Assembly: GCF_023544465.1 (NCBI RefSeq)
Contig: NZ_JALPVL010000006.1
Span: 62,001-126,000, forward strand
Length of the DNA stretch: 64,000 bases
Origin: Paractinoplanes maris
GTDB lineage: Bacteria > Actinomycetota > Actinomycetes > Mycobacteriales > Micromonosporaceae
Direction of reading: 5' to 3'
Shown: positions 43,967-52,993 of the stretch, one piece after another
Layout: each line of letters begins with the position of its first letter
How positions within the stretch are numbered: the first letter of the stretch is position 1
Program-made: the position numbers and the translations under genes
Notes under the pieces: generated by a model
The model's database searches: none
Told to the model about the DNA's origin: nothing
What the model saw: the letters and a program-made list of their open reading frames with translations, nothing else

Positions 43967-46380
43967 TGACCTCCTGGATGCGCCGACGCGATCACAACAT
44001 TTTCGCCAACGCGACCTCGTTGTTGATCTGCGGACTACTGGCCGGCGTTGTCGTCGCGGCCGCCGCCTTCCCCGCCGCCGCCATGTCCGGCCTGGCCGCC
44101 AAGGCCGGTGGCGAGACGTTCGCGCAGCTGCCCAGTGAGCTCCGAGACTTCAGCTCCCCGCAGATCACCCGCATCTACGCCGCGGACAAGAAGACGCAGA
44201 TCTCGCAGTTCTACGACGAGTTCCGCAGCGACGTCCCGCTGAAGGGCATGTCGAAATACATGCCCGCCGCGATGGTGGCGGCCGAGGACCGGGAGTTCTA
44301 CAACCACAACGGCGTCGACCTCAAGGGTGTCGCCCGCGCGTTCGTCAACAACAGCGGCAAGTCGGAGTCCAAGCAGGGTGCCTCGACGATCACCATGCAG
44401 TACGTGCGGATGTCGCTGGCCTACTCGGCGACCAACCCGCAAGAGGTCGTCGACGCCACCAAGGACACGCCGAAGCGCAAGATCACCGAGATGAAGTACG
44501 CGCTCCAGGTCGAGAAAGAGCTGTCCAAAGACCAGATCATCGAGCGCTACGTCAACACCGCGCCGTTCGGCAACCAGGCGTACGGGGTCTACGCGGCCAG
44601 CCAGGTCTACTTCAACAAGAAGCCCAAGGATCTGACGGCCGGCCAGGCCGCGATGCTCGCCGGCATGGTCAAGGCGCCCTCCAGCTTCAACCCGACCACC
44701 GCCGAGGGTTACAAGCAGATCAAGCAGCGCCGCGACAACTACATCCTCCCGGCCATGGTCGAGATGGGCACGCTCACCGCCGCCGAGGCCGAGAAGGCGA
44801 AGAAGGAAGCGATCCCGCGCCAGGTCAAGCCGGTCGGCAACGGCTGCGTCTCGGTCGCCAACAACAACTGGGGCTTCTTCTGCGACTACTTCTACCGCTG
44901 GTGGATGAGCCAGGAGGCGTTCGGCGCGACCCCGTACGACCGGGAGCGGCGCCTCAAGAGCGGCGGTTACCGCATCATAACCACGCTCGACCTGAAGGCT
45001 CAGGCCGACGCGCGTAAGCGGATCAACAAGCGCATCGACGACAACGACAAGAACGCCCTGCTGCTGGCCGCGACCGAGCCCGGCACCGGCAAGGTGCGGC
45101 TGCTGGCGGCCAACCGTAAGTACAAGCTGCCCGACCCCGCGCACCCCAACCCGCTGTCCTCGGACAAGAAGAAGGCCAAGGCGGGCGTCCGCGCGACGTA
45201 CCCGAACACGACGAACCCGCTGCTCAGCGGTGGTGGCGACATCAGTGGCTACCAGGCCGGCTCGGTGTTCAAGATCTTCACGATCGTCGCCGCGCTCGAG
45301 AAGGGCTACCCGCTGGCCTTCCCGATCAAGGCCGAGAAGCGCTACAAGTCGGGCTACATCATCAGCTCGCGCAACGACTCGGCCTGCCCCGGCACGCATT
45401 TCTGGTGCCCCAGCAACTCGGGTGGCGGCGGTGAGGGCATCTACAACATGCACTCGGCCTTCGCCAAGTCCATCAACACGTACTTCGTGCCGCTCGAGGA
45501 ACAGGTCGGCGCGGAGAACGTGGTGGCCGTGGCCAAGCGGTTCGGCGTGCAGTTCCGCGTCGGCCAGGACGCGAAGTACGCGAACAACCCGGTGTCGGCC
45601 AACCAGTGGGGCGCCTTCACCCTCGGCGTGTCCGCCTCGACGCCGCTCGACATGGCCAACGCGTACGCGACGCTGGCCGGCGACGGCATGCACTGCGAGC
45701 CCACCCCGATCGAGCAGATCGCCACCCAGGACGGCAACAAGCTCGACATCGGCAAGCCGCGCTGCTTCCGGGCGACGAGCAAGGACGTGGCCCGCGCCGC
45801 CCTCGACGCGGCCCGCTGCCCGGTCGGCGACTCGGCCCAGCTCGGCCGGTGCAACGGCGCCACGGCGCGCCAGACCAAGTCGACGGTCAAGCACCCGGTG
45901 TTCGGCAAGACCGGCACGACCGACGCCGACAAGACGGCCGCGCTGATCGCCGGCACCACGTCGCTGGTCATCGCGGGTTACCTGGTCAACCCCGACTGGC
46001 CCGACCACCGCGACCGCATGTCGCACGACATCGTCAACCCGGCGGTCTACCAGACCCTCGGTGACTTCATGGACGGCAAGCCCAAGGAACAGTTCAAGGA
46101 GCCCGAGAACCGCAAGATCGCGTACGGCGACCAGAAGTCCATCCCGAACGTCGAGTGCGATTCGATCGAGGACGCCCGCAACCGCATCGAGGACGCCGGC
46201 TTCGACGTCTCGATCGGCAGCGAGCAGGAGTCGGACTGCCCGGCCGGCACCGCGGCCGGCACCAGCCCCGACGGCCGCACCATCAAGGGCGGGTTCGTCA
46301 CCATCAACCCGGCCAAGGCCAAGGCCGGCCCACCGGCCGGCCCGGGCGGCACCCCGCCGTCCAGCGGACCACCGCGGTAA
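43966..46380 (+). CDS. Class A penicillin-binding protein with PASTA domain
   Basis: 804 residues from GTG 43966. One membrane segment (about 17-40), a GT51 glycosyltransferase domain with catalytic Glu107 in AAEDREFYNHNGVD, and a transpeptidase domain with S-V-F-K (433-436), S-I-N (502-504) and K-T-G (648-650). One PASTA domain (about 715-785, starting SIPNVECDSIEDARNRIEDAGF-like) and a Pro/Gly-rich end follow. It polymerises and cross-links peptidoglycan outside the membrane. Corresponds to PonA2 (Rv3682). Followed by a strong terminator. Confidence 0.95.
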   Translation: MTSWMRRRDHNIFANATSLLICGLLAGVVVAAAAFPAAAMSGLAAKAGGETFAQLPSELRDFSSPQITRIYAADKKTQISQFYDEFRSDVPLKGMSKYMPAAMVAAEDREFYNHNGVDLKGVARAFVNNSGKSESKQGASTITMQYVRMSLAYSATNPQEVVDATKDTPKRKITEMKYALQVEKELSKDQIIERYVNTAPFGNQAYGVYAASQVYFNKKPKDLTAGQAAMLAGMVKAPSSFNPTTAEGYKQIKQRRDNYILPAMVEMGTLTAAEAEKAKKEAIPRQVKPVGNGCVSVANNNWGFFCDYFYRWWMSQEAFGATPYDRERRLKSGGYRIITTLDLKAQADARKRINKRIDDNDKNALLLAATEPGTGKVRLLAANRKYKLPDPAHPNPLSSDKKKAKAGVRATYPNTTNPLLSGGGDISGYQAGSVFKIFTIVAALEKGYPLAFPIKAEKRYKSGYIISSRNDSACPGTHFWCPSNSGGGGEGIYNMHSAFAKSINTYFVPLEEQVGAENVVAVAKRFGVQFRVGQDAKYANNPVSANQWGAFTLGVSASTPLDMANAYATLAGDGMHCEPTPIEQIATQDGNKLDIGKPRCFRATSKDVARAALDAARCPVGDSAQLGRCNGATARQTKSTVKHPVFGKTGTTDADKTAALIAGTTSLVIAGYLVNPDWPDHRDRMSHDIVNPAVYQTLGDFMDGKPKEQFKEPENRKIAYGDQKSIPNVECDSIEDARNRIEDAGFDVSIGSEQESDCPAGTAAGTSPDGRTIKGGFVTINPAKAKAGPPAGPGGTPPSSGPPR

Positions 46381-46390
46381 AGCCATGACA

Positions 46391-46425
46391 AAGGGCGGGA
46401 CACCTCACCGGTGTCCCGCCCTTTT
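46391..46425 (+). terminator. Intrinsic terminator after PBP gene
   Basis: A 14-bp perfect stem (46391-46404 with 46410-46423, AAGGGCGGGACACC) with a 5-nt loop ends in TTTT. Very likely a functional rho-independent terminator; it also lies at the 3' side of the convergent small repeat-protein gene. Confidence 0.92.
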
Positions 46426-46444
46426 CCTGTCCGCGGAGCCGCCT

Positions 46445-46711
46445 TTACGCGCCCTCGCCGGTCAACTCGGCCAGGACGTCCCGGGCATCCCCGCTCCCGG
46501 CCACGGCCAGCCGGCGCAGCTCATCCAGGTCTTCCTGCTCGGCCGCCAGCTCCACCAGCACGTCCACCGCGTCGCCGCTGCCGGCCGCGGCCAGCCGTCG
46601 AAGCTCCTCGATGTCGCCGCGCTCGCCCGCCAGCTCGACCAGCTGATCGGTCGCATCACTGTCGCCGTTCGCGGCCCGTTCCCGAAGCTCTGCCACATCG
46701 TCATCGCTCAC
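46445..46711 (-). CDS. Small protein made of three ~28-residue helical repeats
   Basis: 88 residues from GTG 46711, preceded by AGAGGA at 8 nt. After SDDDVA the protein is three tandem copies of a unit like ELRRLAAAGSGDAVDVLVEL followed by A-x-E-x-x-D (28 residues each, also repeated at DNA level in 84-bp steps). Acidic, Leu/Ala-rich, no signal or membrane segment. The helical pattern resembles leucine-rich-variant, TPR- or Sel1-like solenoids but no family is certain. Could be a small interaction module. The region 46712-46987 upstream shows no clear gene. Confidence 0.6.
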   Translation of the reverse strand: MSDDDVAELRERAANGDSDATDQLVELAGERGDIEELRRLAAAGSGDAVDVLVELAAEQEDLDELRRLAVAGSGDARDVLAELTGEGA

Positions 46712-46987
46712 AGCGCCATCCTCTCGCGTCCCTCGTCCTCTTGTCGCTCCCGCGCTCACGGCCGGCGTGCCTCCACCGATGCCATGACCAGCGCTTCGCG
46801 CAGCCCACAGCAGGAAGTACGGCCGCCGGCCCGGCTTCGCCTGACCCCGGTCGGGGCGACGACCCGCGGGGTGGGCCGACCCAGCCGCCGACGGCACGCC
46901 GCCGGCCCGAGGTACAACGGCAACCAGGCTTCCACAGTGGTGGGTGTTTGTGTCACGCCAACAACCGGACAGAGCCGTGCCCGGTGG

Positions 46988-47728
46988 TCAGACGCGGGAA
47001 CGGCGCTGGGCGGCGAGGCCGCCGACGAGCAGGAAGGCGGTGACGAAGCCGAGGCGGGTCACGGCCAGGAGGAAGAGGCCGCGGGCGTCGTTGCCGGTCA
47101 GGTCGCCGATGACCTGGAGGAAGGCCACGCAGAAGGCCAAGCCCACGGCCAGCGCCACGCGCTCGTCGACCACTGCCCAGACCAGGATCAACACGCCGAG
47201 CAGGAGGAGCGGCTCGGCGCCGAGCGCGACCGCGTCCACCGGAACCAGCGCGAGCACCGGCAGCAGTGGATTGTGGACCGGCGTCCGGGGGCCGGGGATC
47301 AGCAGCAGCACGGCGGCCAGTGAATAGCCGGTGACCGCTCGCCAGTCGGCCGCGTCGGCGGCACCGATGACAAAGGTGGTGACCGCCGCCAGAACCGCCG
47401 GCACGCGGAGGCCGGCGATGATCGAGCCGACCGCGAGAGTGGCCCCGGCGAACACGAGGATCTGCATGGTGCTCAGCGGCAACCAGCCCGACGCGACCTG
47501 ACGGGCCGAGCTCAGGGCACTGAAGATCAGCAGCAGCAGGGCGGCCGCCCGGGCCGCGTAGAGCCACCTGTACTCGCCGCCGCAGCGGGCCCGCAGGCCG
47601 CCGAGAACCAGCGCCGGGATCTCGCGCCACACCGGCCGGCCCGCCGTGAGCAGCACGTCCAGCATCTCGTCGCGCGGGTGGCCGGCCGGGTAGAGGCGCA
47701 GCAGACCGGCGTACAGCTGCTCGCTCAC
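46988..47728 (-). CDS. Multi-pass membrane protein coupled to PadR
   Basis: 246 residues from GTG 47728, overlapping the padR stop as GTGA. The N-terminal ~55 residues (YAGLLRLYPAGHPRDEMLDVLL...) resemble the cytoplasmic head seen in membrane proteins cotranscribed with PadR regulators, followed by six to seven hydrophobic segments and a basic end. Function unknown; regulation by the adjacent PadR is likely. Confidence 0.75.
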   Translation of the reverse strand: MSEQLYAGLLRLYPAGHPRDEMLDVLLTAGRPVWREIPALVLGGLRARCGGEYRWLYAARAAALLLLIFSALSSARQVASGWLPLSTMQILVFAGATLAVGSIIAGLRVPAVLAAVTTFVIGAADAADWRAVTGYSLAAVLLLIPGPRTPVHNPLLPVLALVPVDAVALGAEPLLLLGVLILVWAVVDERVALAVGLAFCVAFLQVIGDLTGNDARGLFLLAVTRLGFVTAFLLVGGLAAQRRSRV

Positions 47729-48033
47729 GCCAGACCGCCCAGAGGCCGCAGCACGACCCGGGCCGCGGAGGCCATCCGGGCGGCCTCGGCCTGAAGGGCG
47801 GAGAGGCCGCCCGGGGTCAGCGCATAGTGACGGCGGGCGCGGCCGTTGACCACTTCCTCGCGGACCACCTCGATCAGCGCCTCTCTGGTGAGGCGGTCGA
47901 GAGCCTGATAGAGGGTGCCCGTGGCAAGTCGCACGCGCTCGTTGGAGAGCGACGCCACCCGGCTCATGATCGCGTAGCCGTGGGCGGGCTCGTCCTGCAG
48001 CGCGGCCAGAATGAAATACGTCGGCTCCCTCAC
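47725..48033 (-). CDS. PadR-family transcriptional regulator
   Basis: 102 residues from GTG 48033. The winged helix is clear: EPTYFILAALQDEPAHGYAI, TGTLYQALDRLTREALIEV and the wing RARRHYALTPGGLSAL. PadR proteins repress by binding ATGT-n-ACAT palindromes and respond to small molecules or membrane stress. The promoter just upstream contains two such half-palindromes, so autoregulation is likely. First gene of a two-gene unit with the membrane protein. Confidence 0.93.
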   Translation of the reverse strand: MREPTYFILAALQDEPAHGYAIMSRVASLSNERVRLATGTLYQALDRLTREALIEVVREEVVNGRARRHYALTPGGLSALQAEAARMASAARVVLRPLGGLA

Positions 48034-48039
48034 GGGACC

Positions 48040-48068
48040 AACATATGCCGCTGACTTACATATGTAAA
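48040..48068 (-). promoter_or_regulatory. padR promoter with overlapping ACATATGT operator
   Basis: On the minus strand TTTACA (48068-48063), a 17-bp spacer and TATGTT (48045-48040) form a good promoter. The palindrome TTACATATGTAA (48056-48067) covers the -35 and a second ACATATG (48041-48047) covers the -10. The start codon lies 6 nt after the -10 box, so the transcript is probably leaderless. PadR bound here would block its own promoter. Confidence 0.75.
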
Positions 48069-48072
48069 CGGG

Positions 48073-48597
48073 TCAGGCGACGGCCTCGAGATCGGCCCGG
48101 GTGAGCAAGGCCCGCAGCTTGATGCCCTCGGCCGACAGCGCCTGGGCGCCGCCCTCCTGGCGGTCGATCACGCACAGCGCGTGGTCGACGTGGGCACCGA
48201 GTTTGCGCAGGTCACCGGTCGAGATGACCACCTGGCCGCCCGAGGTGACCACGTCCTCGACCACCAGCACGCGGCGACCGGCCACCTCGGCCCCCTCGGC
48301 GAGCCGGGCGGTGCCGTACTGCTTGGCCTGCTTGCGGACGAAGGCGGTGGGCAGCTTGGCGTGCCGGGCGACCGCGGTGACGACGGCGATGCCACCCATC
48401 TCCAGCCCGGCCAGCACCTCGGTGCCCTCCGGGATCAGCACGGCCATCTCCTCGGCCAGCCGGTCGAGCAGTTCGGGGTCGGCCTCGAACTGGTACTTGT
48501 CGAAGTACTCGTTCGCGATGCGGCCCGAACGCAGGGTGAACTCACCGGTCAGCCGGCTCACGGCGCGGACCTGCCGCGCAAGGTCAGATTCAGTCAC
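48073..48597 (-). CDS. pyrE: Orotate phosphoribosyltransferase
   Basis: Makes OMP from orotate and PRPP in pyrimidine synthesis. 174 residues from GTG 48597; a longer frame to 48690 lacks family similarity. The PRPP motif RVLVVEDVVTSGGQVV, the LAGLEMGGIAVVTAVA segment and FVRKQAKQYG with the catalytic lysine loop are present. Divergent from the FIST-domain gene; it ends 5 bp upstream of the -35 region of the padR promoter. Confidence 0.95.
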   Translation of the reverse strand: MTESDLARQVRAVSRLTGEFTLRSGRIANEYFDKYQFEADPELLDRLAEEMAVLIPEGTEVLAGLEMGGIAVVTAVARHAKLPTAFVRKQAKQYGTARLAEGAEVAGRRVLVVEDVVTSGGQVVISTGDLRKLGAHVDHALCVIDRQEGGAQALSAEGIKLRALLTRADLEAVA

Positions 48598-48724
48598 AAG
48601 GGTCAAGCCTGTCAGGCCGCACCCGAGGGCCGGAAGGCGCCCCACAGACTGCGCCCCGGGGACGCTGGGCGGCACCCCACCCGCAACCACTCAGCAACCG
48701 ACAAATGGTGCCGATCAGAGGATC

Positions 48725-49885
48725 ATGCAAAGCACCCCGCACCGGTGGTTCGGCGTGGGCCAGAGCAGCGCGCCCGATTCCCGCAAGGCGGGTGCGGCGG
48801 CCGCGGCCGAGGCGATCGGCGGGCGCGAGGCCAAGGCCGTCTTCGTCTTCGCCTCGGTCACTCATGACCTGCCGGCGCTGCTCAAGGGCGTACGGATGGA
48901 AGCCGGACCGGACGCCGAGATCGTCGGCGCCACCACGATGGGCGAGCTGGGCAGCGCCGGGACGACCGACGGCGGGATCGCCGTGGCGGCTCTCGGCGGC
49001 GACGGGTTCACCGTGCAGGCCCGGGCCGCCCGGATCCACAAGTCCGATCCGCGGGCCGCGGGCGCGGCGGCCGCCGAGGCGATGCACGGCCTGGACGACG
49101 AGAACCAGGTGCTGGTGCTGCTGGCCGACGGGTTGTCGGGACAGCAGCACGAGATCGTCCGCGGGGCGTACTCGTCGATCGGGGCGGGCGTTCCGCTGGT
49201 CGGCGGCTTCGCGGCGGACGACCGGCAGTTCCGGCAGACCTACCAGTTCATCGGCGACGAGGTCCTCACCGGCGCGGTGGTCGGGCTCGCGCTCGGATCG
49301 GACGGGCCGATCGGCATCGGCGTCGCCCACGGCTGGCGCCGCAAGGAGCCGCCGATGGTGGTCACCAAGGCCGCCGGCCCGCACGTCTATCAGCTCGACG
49401 GCGAACCGGCGCTGGACGTGCTGCTGCGCCGCAACGACATCGAGGGCTCGGCCGACGACCTCTTCGACCGCGGCCGCGCGCTGCAGCCGCTCGGGCTGTC
49501 CCGGCGCAGCGGCGAGGACATCCGGGTGATCCACGCCGGCGACGACGAGGAGCGCTCGGTCTGGGGCTCCGACGACGTGCCCCAGGGAGCGCTGGTCTGG
49601 CTGATGGAGGGTGACCGGCAGTCGATGCTGGACGGTGCCGCCTGGTCGTGCACCGAGGCGGTCGCCCGGCTGGACGGCCTGCCCCCGCTCGGCGTGCTGG
49701 CCTTCGACTGCGGCGGCCGGTGGGCCGGTCTCGTCGACGGTGGGCTGGAGCAGGAGATCCAGGCGATGCGTACGGCGTTGAGCGACGCACCGTTCGCCGG
49801 CTTCTACACGCTCGGCGAGATCGCCCGGGTCCGTGGCGCCCTGGGTACCCACGCTCTGACGCTCGTGACGCTGGCCCTGGCCTGA
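48725..49885 (+). CDS. FIST-domain sensory protein
   Basis: 386 residues from ATG 48725 (AGAGGA lies only 3 nt upstream). The N-terminal FIST domain (residues ~15-215: VFVFASVTHDLPALLKGV, EIVGATTMGELGS, PLVGGFAADD) and C-terminal FIST_C domain (~225-370, ending FAGFYTLGEIARV) are complete. FIST domains are thought to sense small ligands such as amino acids. There is no membrane segment. The next gene, 3 bp downstream, is a GGDEF-EAL protein, so the FIST protein may control c-di-GMP turnover by direct contact. Confidence 0.88.
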   Translation: MQSTPHRWFGVGQSSAPDSRKAGAAAAAEAIGGREAKAVFVFASVTHDLPALLKGVRMEAGPDAEIVGATTMGELGSAGTTDGGIAVAALGGDGFTVQARAARIHKSDPRAAGAAAAEAMHGLDDENQVLVLLADGLSGQQHEIVRGAYSSIGAGVPLVGGFAADDRQFRQTYQFIGDEVLTGAVVGLALGSDGPIGIGVAHGWRRKEPPMVVTKAAGPHVYQLDGEPALDVLLRRNDIEGSADDLFDRGRALQPLGLSRRSGEDIRVIHAGDDEERSVWGSDDVPQGALVWLMEGDRQSMLDGAAWSCTEAVARLDGLPPLGVLAFDCGGRWAGLVDGGLEQEIQAMRTALSDAPFAGFYTLGEIARVRGALGTHALTLVTLALA

Positions 49886-49888
49886 CCC

Positions 49889-52096
49889 ATGGAATCCTGG
49901 TCGACCCATCTCCTCACGGAGTACTTCAGCGCCGTGAACGCGGCGGAGGACGAGGCGACGGCGATCGCCGGTGCCGTCGAGCGGGCGACCGAGATGGTCG
50001 AGGCCGAGGTGGGCGCGGTCGTGCGCGAGGGCCGGGTCTCCGGGGCGTACGGCTTCGGTCCGGTCGTGCCCGAGGCGGCGTTGCACGACGTGGCCGCCGG
50101 GCAGCCGATCCTGGTCGTCCCGTACGTCGGGGAACTGCACGCCGTCAGCAACCCGCTCGGCGGCGAGACCGGTGACGCGTTGATCGTGGCCCGGCTGACC
50201 GACCCGTTCGATCCGGCCGAGCGGCAGATGCTGCAGGGCATGGGCCAGGTGCTCGGCCTCGCGCTGCGCAGCATCCGGGTGCTCGCCGCGGAACGTCACC
50301 TGCGCGCCGAGAAGGAGCGGCAGGCGACCAGCGCGCAGACCCGGCAGCGGCTGGTCGAGTCGCTGCTGACCATCCAGCGCGCGATCTCGGCCCGGCGCCC
50401 GCTGCCCGAGATCCTCGACGCGGTGACCGGCGGCGCGGCCGAGTTGCTGACCGGGGCCACGGTGACGCTCATGCTGGCCGAGGGCGGCCAGGATCGGCGG
50501 CTGACCATCGCCTCCACCCACGGCGACACCGAGGCGCCACCGGAGAGCCTGGCCCGCGCGGCGATGGCCGGTGGAGCGGTGCTGGTGCGCCTGGACGACA
50601 GCGGCTGCCTGATCGCCGCGCCGGTGCGGGTGACCGGCGAGATGGCCGGCAGCCTGGTGGCCCGCCTGCCCGGGGTGTCCGAGCAGCAGACCGAGCAGCG
50701 CGATCAGCTGGCCGCCTTCGCCCAGCAGGTGAGCCTGGCCCTGACCGACGCGCGCACGGTCGAGGCGGTCCGCGAGGCCCACCACGACCTGATCACCGGG
50801 CTCCCCAACCGCGCCCTGTTCCTCAAGATCCTCAACCGGGTGCTGGCCTCACGGAGCACCACGGCCGACCCGACCAGCGTGCTCTTCATCGACCTCGACC
50901 GGTTCAAGGCGGTCAACGACAGCCTGGGTCACGACGCCGGCGATCAGCTGCTCGCGCTGGTCGCGCGGCGGCTGCGGGGATGCGTACGGGCCAGCGACAC
51001 CACCGCCCGGCTCGGCGGCGACGAGTTCGCCGCCTTGCTGCACGACTCCCCGGCCGAGTCGGCCGAGATCGTCGGCGAGCGCATCGTCACCACACTCAAG
51101 GAGCCGTTCCGGGTGGCCGGCCGGGAGGTCTTCATCGGCGCCAGCGTGGGGATCGCGATCTCCCGCGAGGCCGATCAGAAGAGCGAGGAGCTGCTGCACA
51201 ACGCCGACGTGGCGATGTACCGGGCCAAGAAGGAGGGGCCGGGCCGGGTGCTGCTCTATCAGCCCTACATGCACGCCGAGGCTCTCGACCACCTGAGCCT
51301 GCGCGGTGACCTGCAGCGGGCGCTGCGGGACGGCGAGTTCCGGTTGCAGTACCAGCCGCTGATCCGGCTGACCGACGGCATGCCGGCCGGCGTCGAGGCG
51401 TTGATCCGCTGGCACAGCCCCACCCGGGGCTTCGTCTCGCCGGTCGACTTCATCCCGATCGCCGAGGAGTTCGGGCTGATCGTCGACATCGGGCAGTGGG
51501 TGCTCGAGCAGAGCGCGAAGCAGGTGGCCCGGTGGCGGCGCGACTTCCCCGAGCTGAGCCTCAACGTCAACGTCTCGGGACATCAGCTGGTCCATCCCCG
51601 GTTCGCCGACAACGTGATGCGGGCGCTGGGCATAGCCGGGCTGCCGTCGAGCGCGGTGACTCTCGAGCTGACCGAGTCGGTGCTGGTCAGCGAGCCCGAC
51701 CTGGGCAAGTCGGCGCTGGGTGTCCTGCGCGAGCTGGGCGTCCAGCTGTCGATCGACGACTTCGGCACCGGCTACTCGTCGCTGGCCTACCTGCGCGAGC
51801 TCCCGGTGGACGAGCTCAAGATCGACCGAGCGTTCATCGCCCGGGCCGAGCTGACCGGCGAGGACCTCGCCCTGGTTCGCACGATCGTCGAGCTGGCCCA
51901 GATCCTCGGTCTGCGGGTGGTGGCCGAGGGGATCGAGAATGCCGCCCAGCTGGCGGCGTTGCGCCGGCTCGGATGCGGCTACGGACAGGGTTATCACCTG
52001 TGCCGGCCGGTCGATCCCGAGGACATTCCGGCCCGGCTGGCCGAGGCGCAAGGGGAGTCACCCGTTGGCGTACTTGATCACCGCTCTACCGCATGA
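49889..52096 (+). CDS. GAF-GGDEF-EAL cyclic-di-GMP enzyme
   Basis: 735 residues from ATG 49889. Two GAF-like regions (about 20-130 and 155-295) precede a GGDEF domain with intact RLGGDEF (active site 376-380) and an EAL domain with E-A-L at 503-505, LELTES, DDFGTGYSSL, DELKIDR and AEGIE. The residues needed for both diguanylate cyclase and c-di-GMP phosphodiesterase activity are present, so either or both may operate. Cytoplasmic. Operon with the FIST gene 3 bp upstream indicates a sensor-output pair. Confidence 0.93.
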   Translation: MESWSTHLLTEYFSAVNAAEDEATAIAGAVERATEMVEAEVGAVVREGRVSGAYGFGPVVPEAALHDVAAGQPILVVPYVGELHAVSNPLGGETGDALIVARLTDPFDPAERQMLQGMGQVLGLALRSIRVLAAERHLRAEKERQATSAQTRQRLVESLLTIQRAISARRPLPEILDAVTGGAAELLTGATVTLMLAEGGQDRRLTIASTHGDTEAPPESLARAAMAGGAVLVRLDDSGCLIAAPVRVTGEMAGSLVARLPGVSEQQTEQRDQLAAFAQQVSLALTDARTVEAVREAHHDLITGLPNRALFLKILNRVLASRSTTADPTSVLFIDLDRFKAVNDSLGHDAGDQLLALVARRLRGCVRASDTTARLGGDEFAALLHDSPAESAEIVGERIVTTLKEPFRVAGREVFIGASVGIAISREADQKSEELLHNADVAMYRAKKEGPGRVLLYQPYMHAEALDHLSLRGDLQRALRDGEFRLQYQPLIRLTDGMPAGVEALIRWHSPTRGFVSPVDFIPIAEEFGLIVDIGQWVLEQSAKQVARWRRDFPELSLNVNVSGHQLVHPRFADNVMRALGIAGLPSSAVTLELTESVLVSEPDLGKSALGVLRELGVQLSIDDFGTGYSSLAYLRELPVDELKIDRAFIARAELTGEDLALVRTIVELAQILGLRVVAEGIENAAQLAALRRLGCGYGQGYHLCRPVDPEDIPARLAEAQGESPVGVLDHRSTA

Positions 52097-52156
52097 GCCA
52101 TGCTCTAGGGGTACTTTTCGGCTAATTAAGACATTTACCCCGGAAGGAAAATAACG

Positions 52157-52456
52157 GTGACACCCTTCGCGTTGCTCTTCCTCCTCGCCCTCGCCGGCTC
52201 CTCCTTTTTCGCCCTCGGCCGGGCCCTCGGCCGCGGGGAACGTTACGAGAAGGGTTACCGCGAGGGATTCCGCGACGGGGAGACCGGCTCCCTGGCCCGC
52301 GCCGCGCGGCTGATCCAGCTCAACGACCGCCCGGCCATCGCGCCGGCCATCGAATCCATGCTCGGGCCGTACGCGGTGCCGCAGCAGCAGTTGCCCGGGC
52401 GCAGCAACAGCCCCGCGGTCACCGCCGTCCCGGTGCGGCCTCAGCTCGCGATCTGA
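52157..52456 (+). CDS. Small membrane-anchored protein, unknown
   Basis: 99 residues from GTG 52157, 9 nt after GGAAGG. A single N-terminal hydrophobic segment (residues 3-22) is followed by a charged part with RGERYEKGYREGFRDGE and a Pro/Gln-rich end. Upstream sequence (52100-52140) is unusually AT-rich for this genome and could hold a promoter. No family recognised. Confidence 0.6.
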   Translation: MTPFALLFLLALAGSSFFALGRALGRGERYEKGYREGFRDGETGSLARAARLIQLNDRPAIAPAIESMLGPYAVPQQQLPGRSNSPAVTAVPVRPQLAI

Positions 52457-52514
52457 CCCGCACCGATCAGGACCAGCGGGGGTACGGCCGTGGCCGGCCC
52501 CCGCCCCGCCCGGC

Positions 52515-52967
52515 TCACCCCAGCTGCTTGCGCACCTCGGCCGCGACCCGGCCCCCCTCGGCCCGGCCGGCCACCGCGGCCTGCGCGGCCTTCATGGCCG
52601 GGCCCATCTGCGCCTTGCCGGTGAAGCCCCCGGCCGCCAGCGCACCCGCCACCAGCTCGGTGATCTCGTCGTCGCCGAGCTGCCGGGGCAGATAGCGGTC
52701 GAGCACCTCGCCCTCGGAACGCTCCTTGGCCGCCTGCTCGGTCCGCCCGGCGTCACCGAACGCGGTAGCTGCCTCGCGGCGCTTCTTCGACTCCTTGTTG
52801 AGGACGGCCAGCACCTCGTCGTCGGAGAGGTCACGAGCCTGCGACCCGGCGACCTCGGCGTTGCGCACGGCCGCGAGCGCCATCCGCAGCGTCGCCGTGG
52901 TGAGCTCGTCGCGGCTCTTCATCGCCGAGTGCAGGTCATCGTTCAGGCGGTCCTTCAGCGTTCCCAT
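52515..52967 (-). CDS. GatB/YqeY domain protein
   Basis: 150 residues from ATG 52967. Begins MGTLKDRLNDDLHSAMKSRD, with TATLRMALAAVRNAE, LNKESKKRREA and the Lys/Ala/Gly-rich end MGPAMKAAQAAVAGRAEGG; this is the stand-alone YqeY family related to the tail domain of the GatB amidotransferase subunit. Role in tRNA-dependent amidation is suspected but unproven. Divergent from the metallophosphoesterase gene with 26 bp between starts. Confidence 0.92.
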   Translation of the reverse strand: MGTLKDRLNDDLHSAMKSRDELTTATLRMALAAVRNAEVAGSQARDLSDDEVLAVLNKESKKRREAATAFGDAGRTEQAAKERSEGEVLDRYLPRQLGDDEITELVAGALAAGGFTGKAQMGPAMKAAQAAVAGRAEGGRVAAEVRKQLG

Positions 52968-52993
52968 GGACGGAGAAACTACCCTTGCTATCC

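Noticed and set aside
46756..46956. 66-codon minus-strand frame upstream of the repeat protein
   Set aside because: No ribosome site and no recognisable pattern; coding is possible but unsupported.
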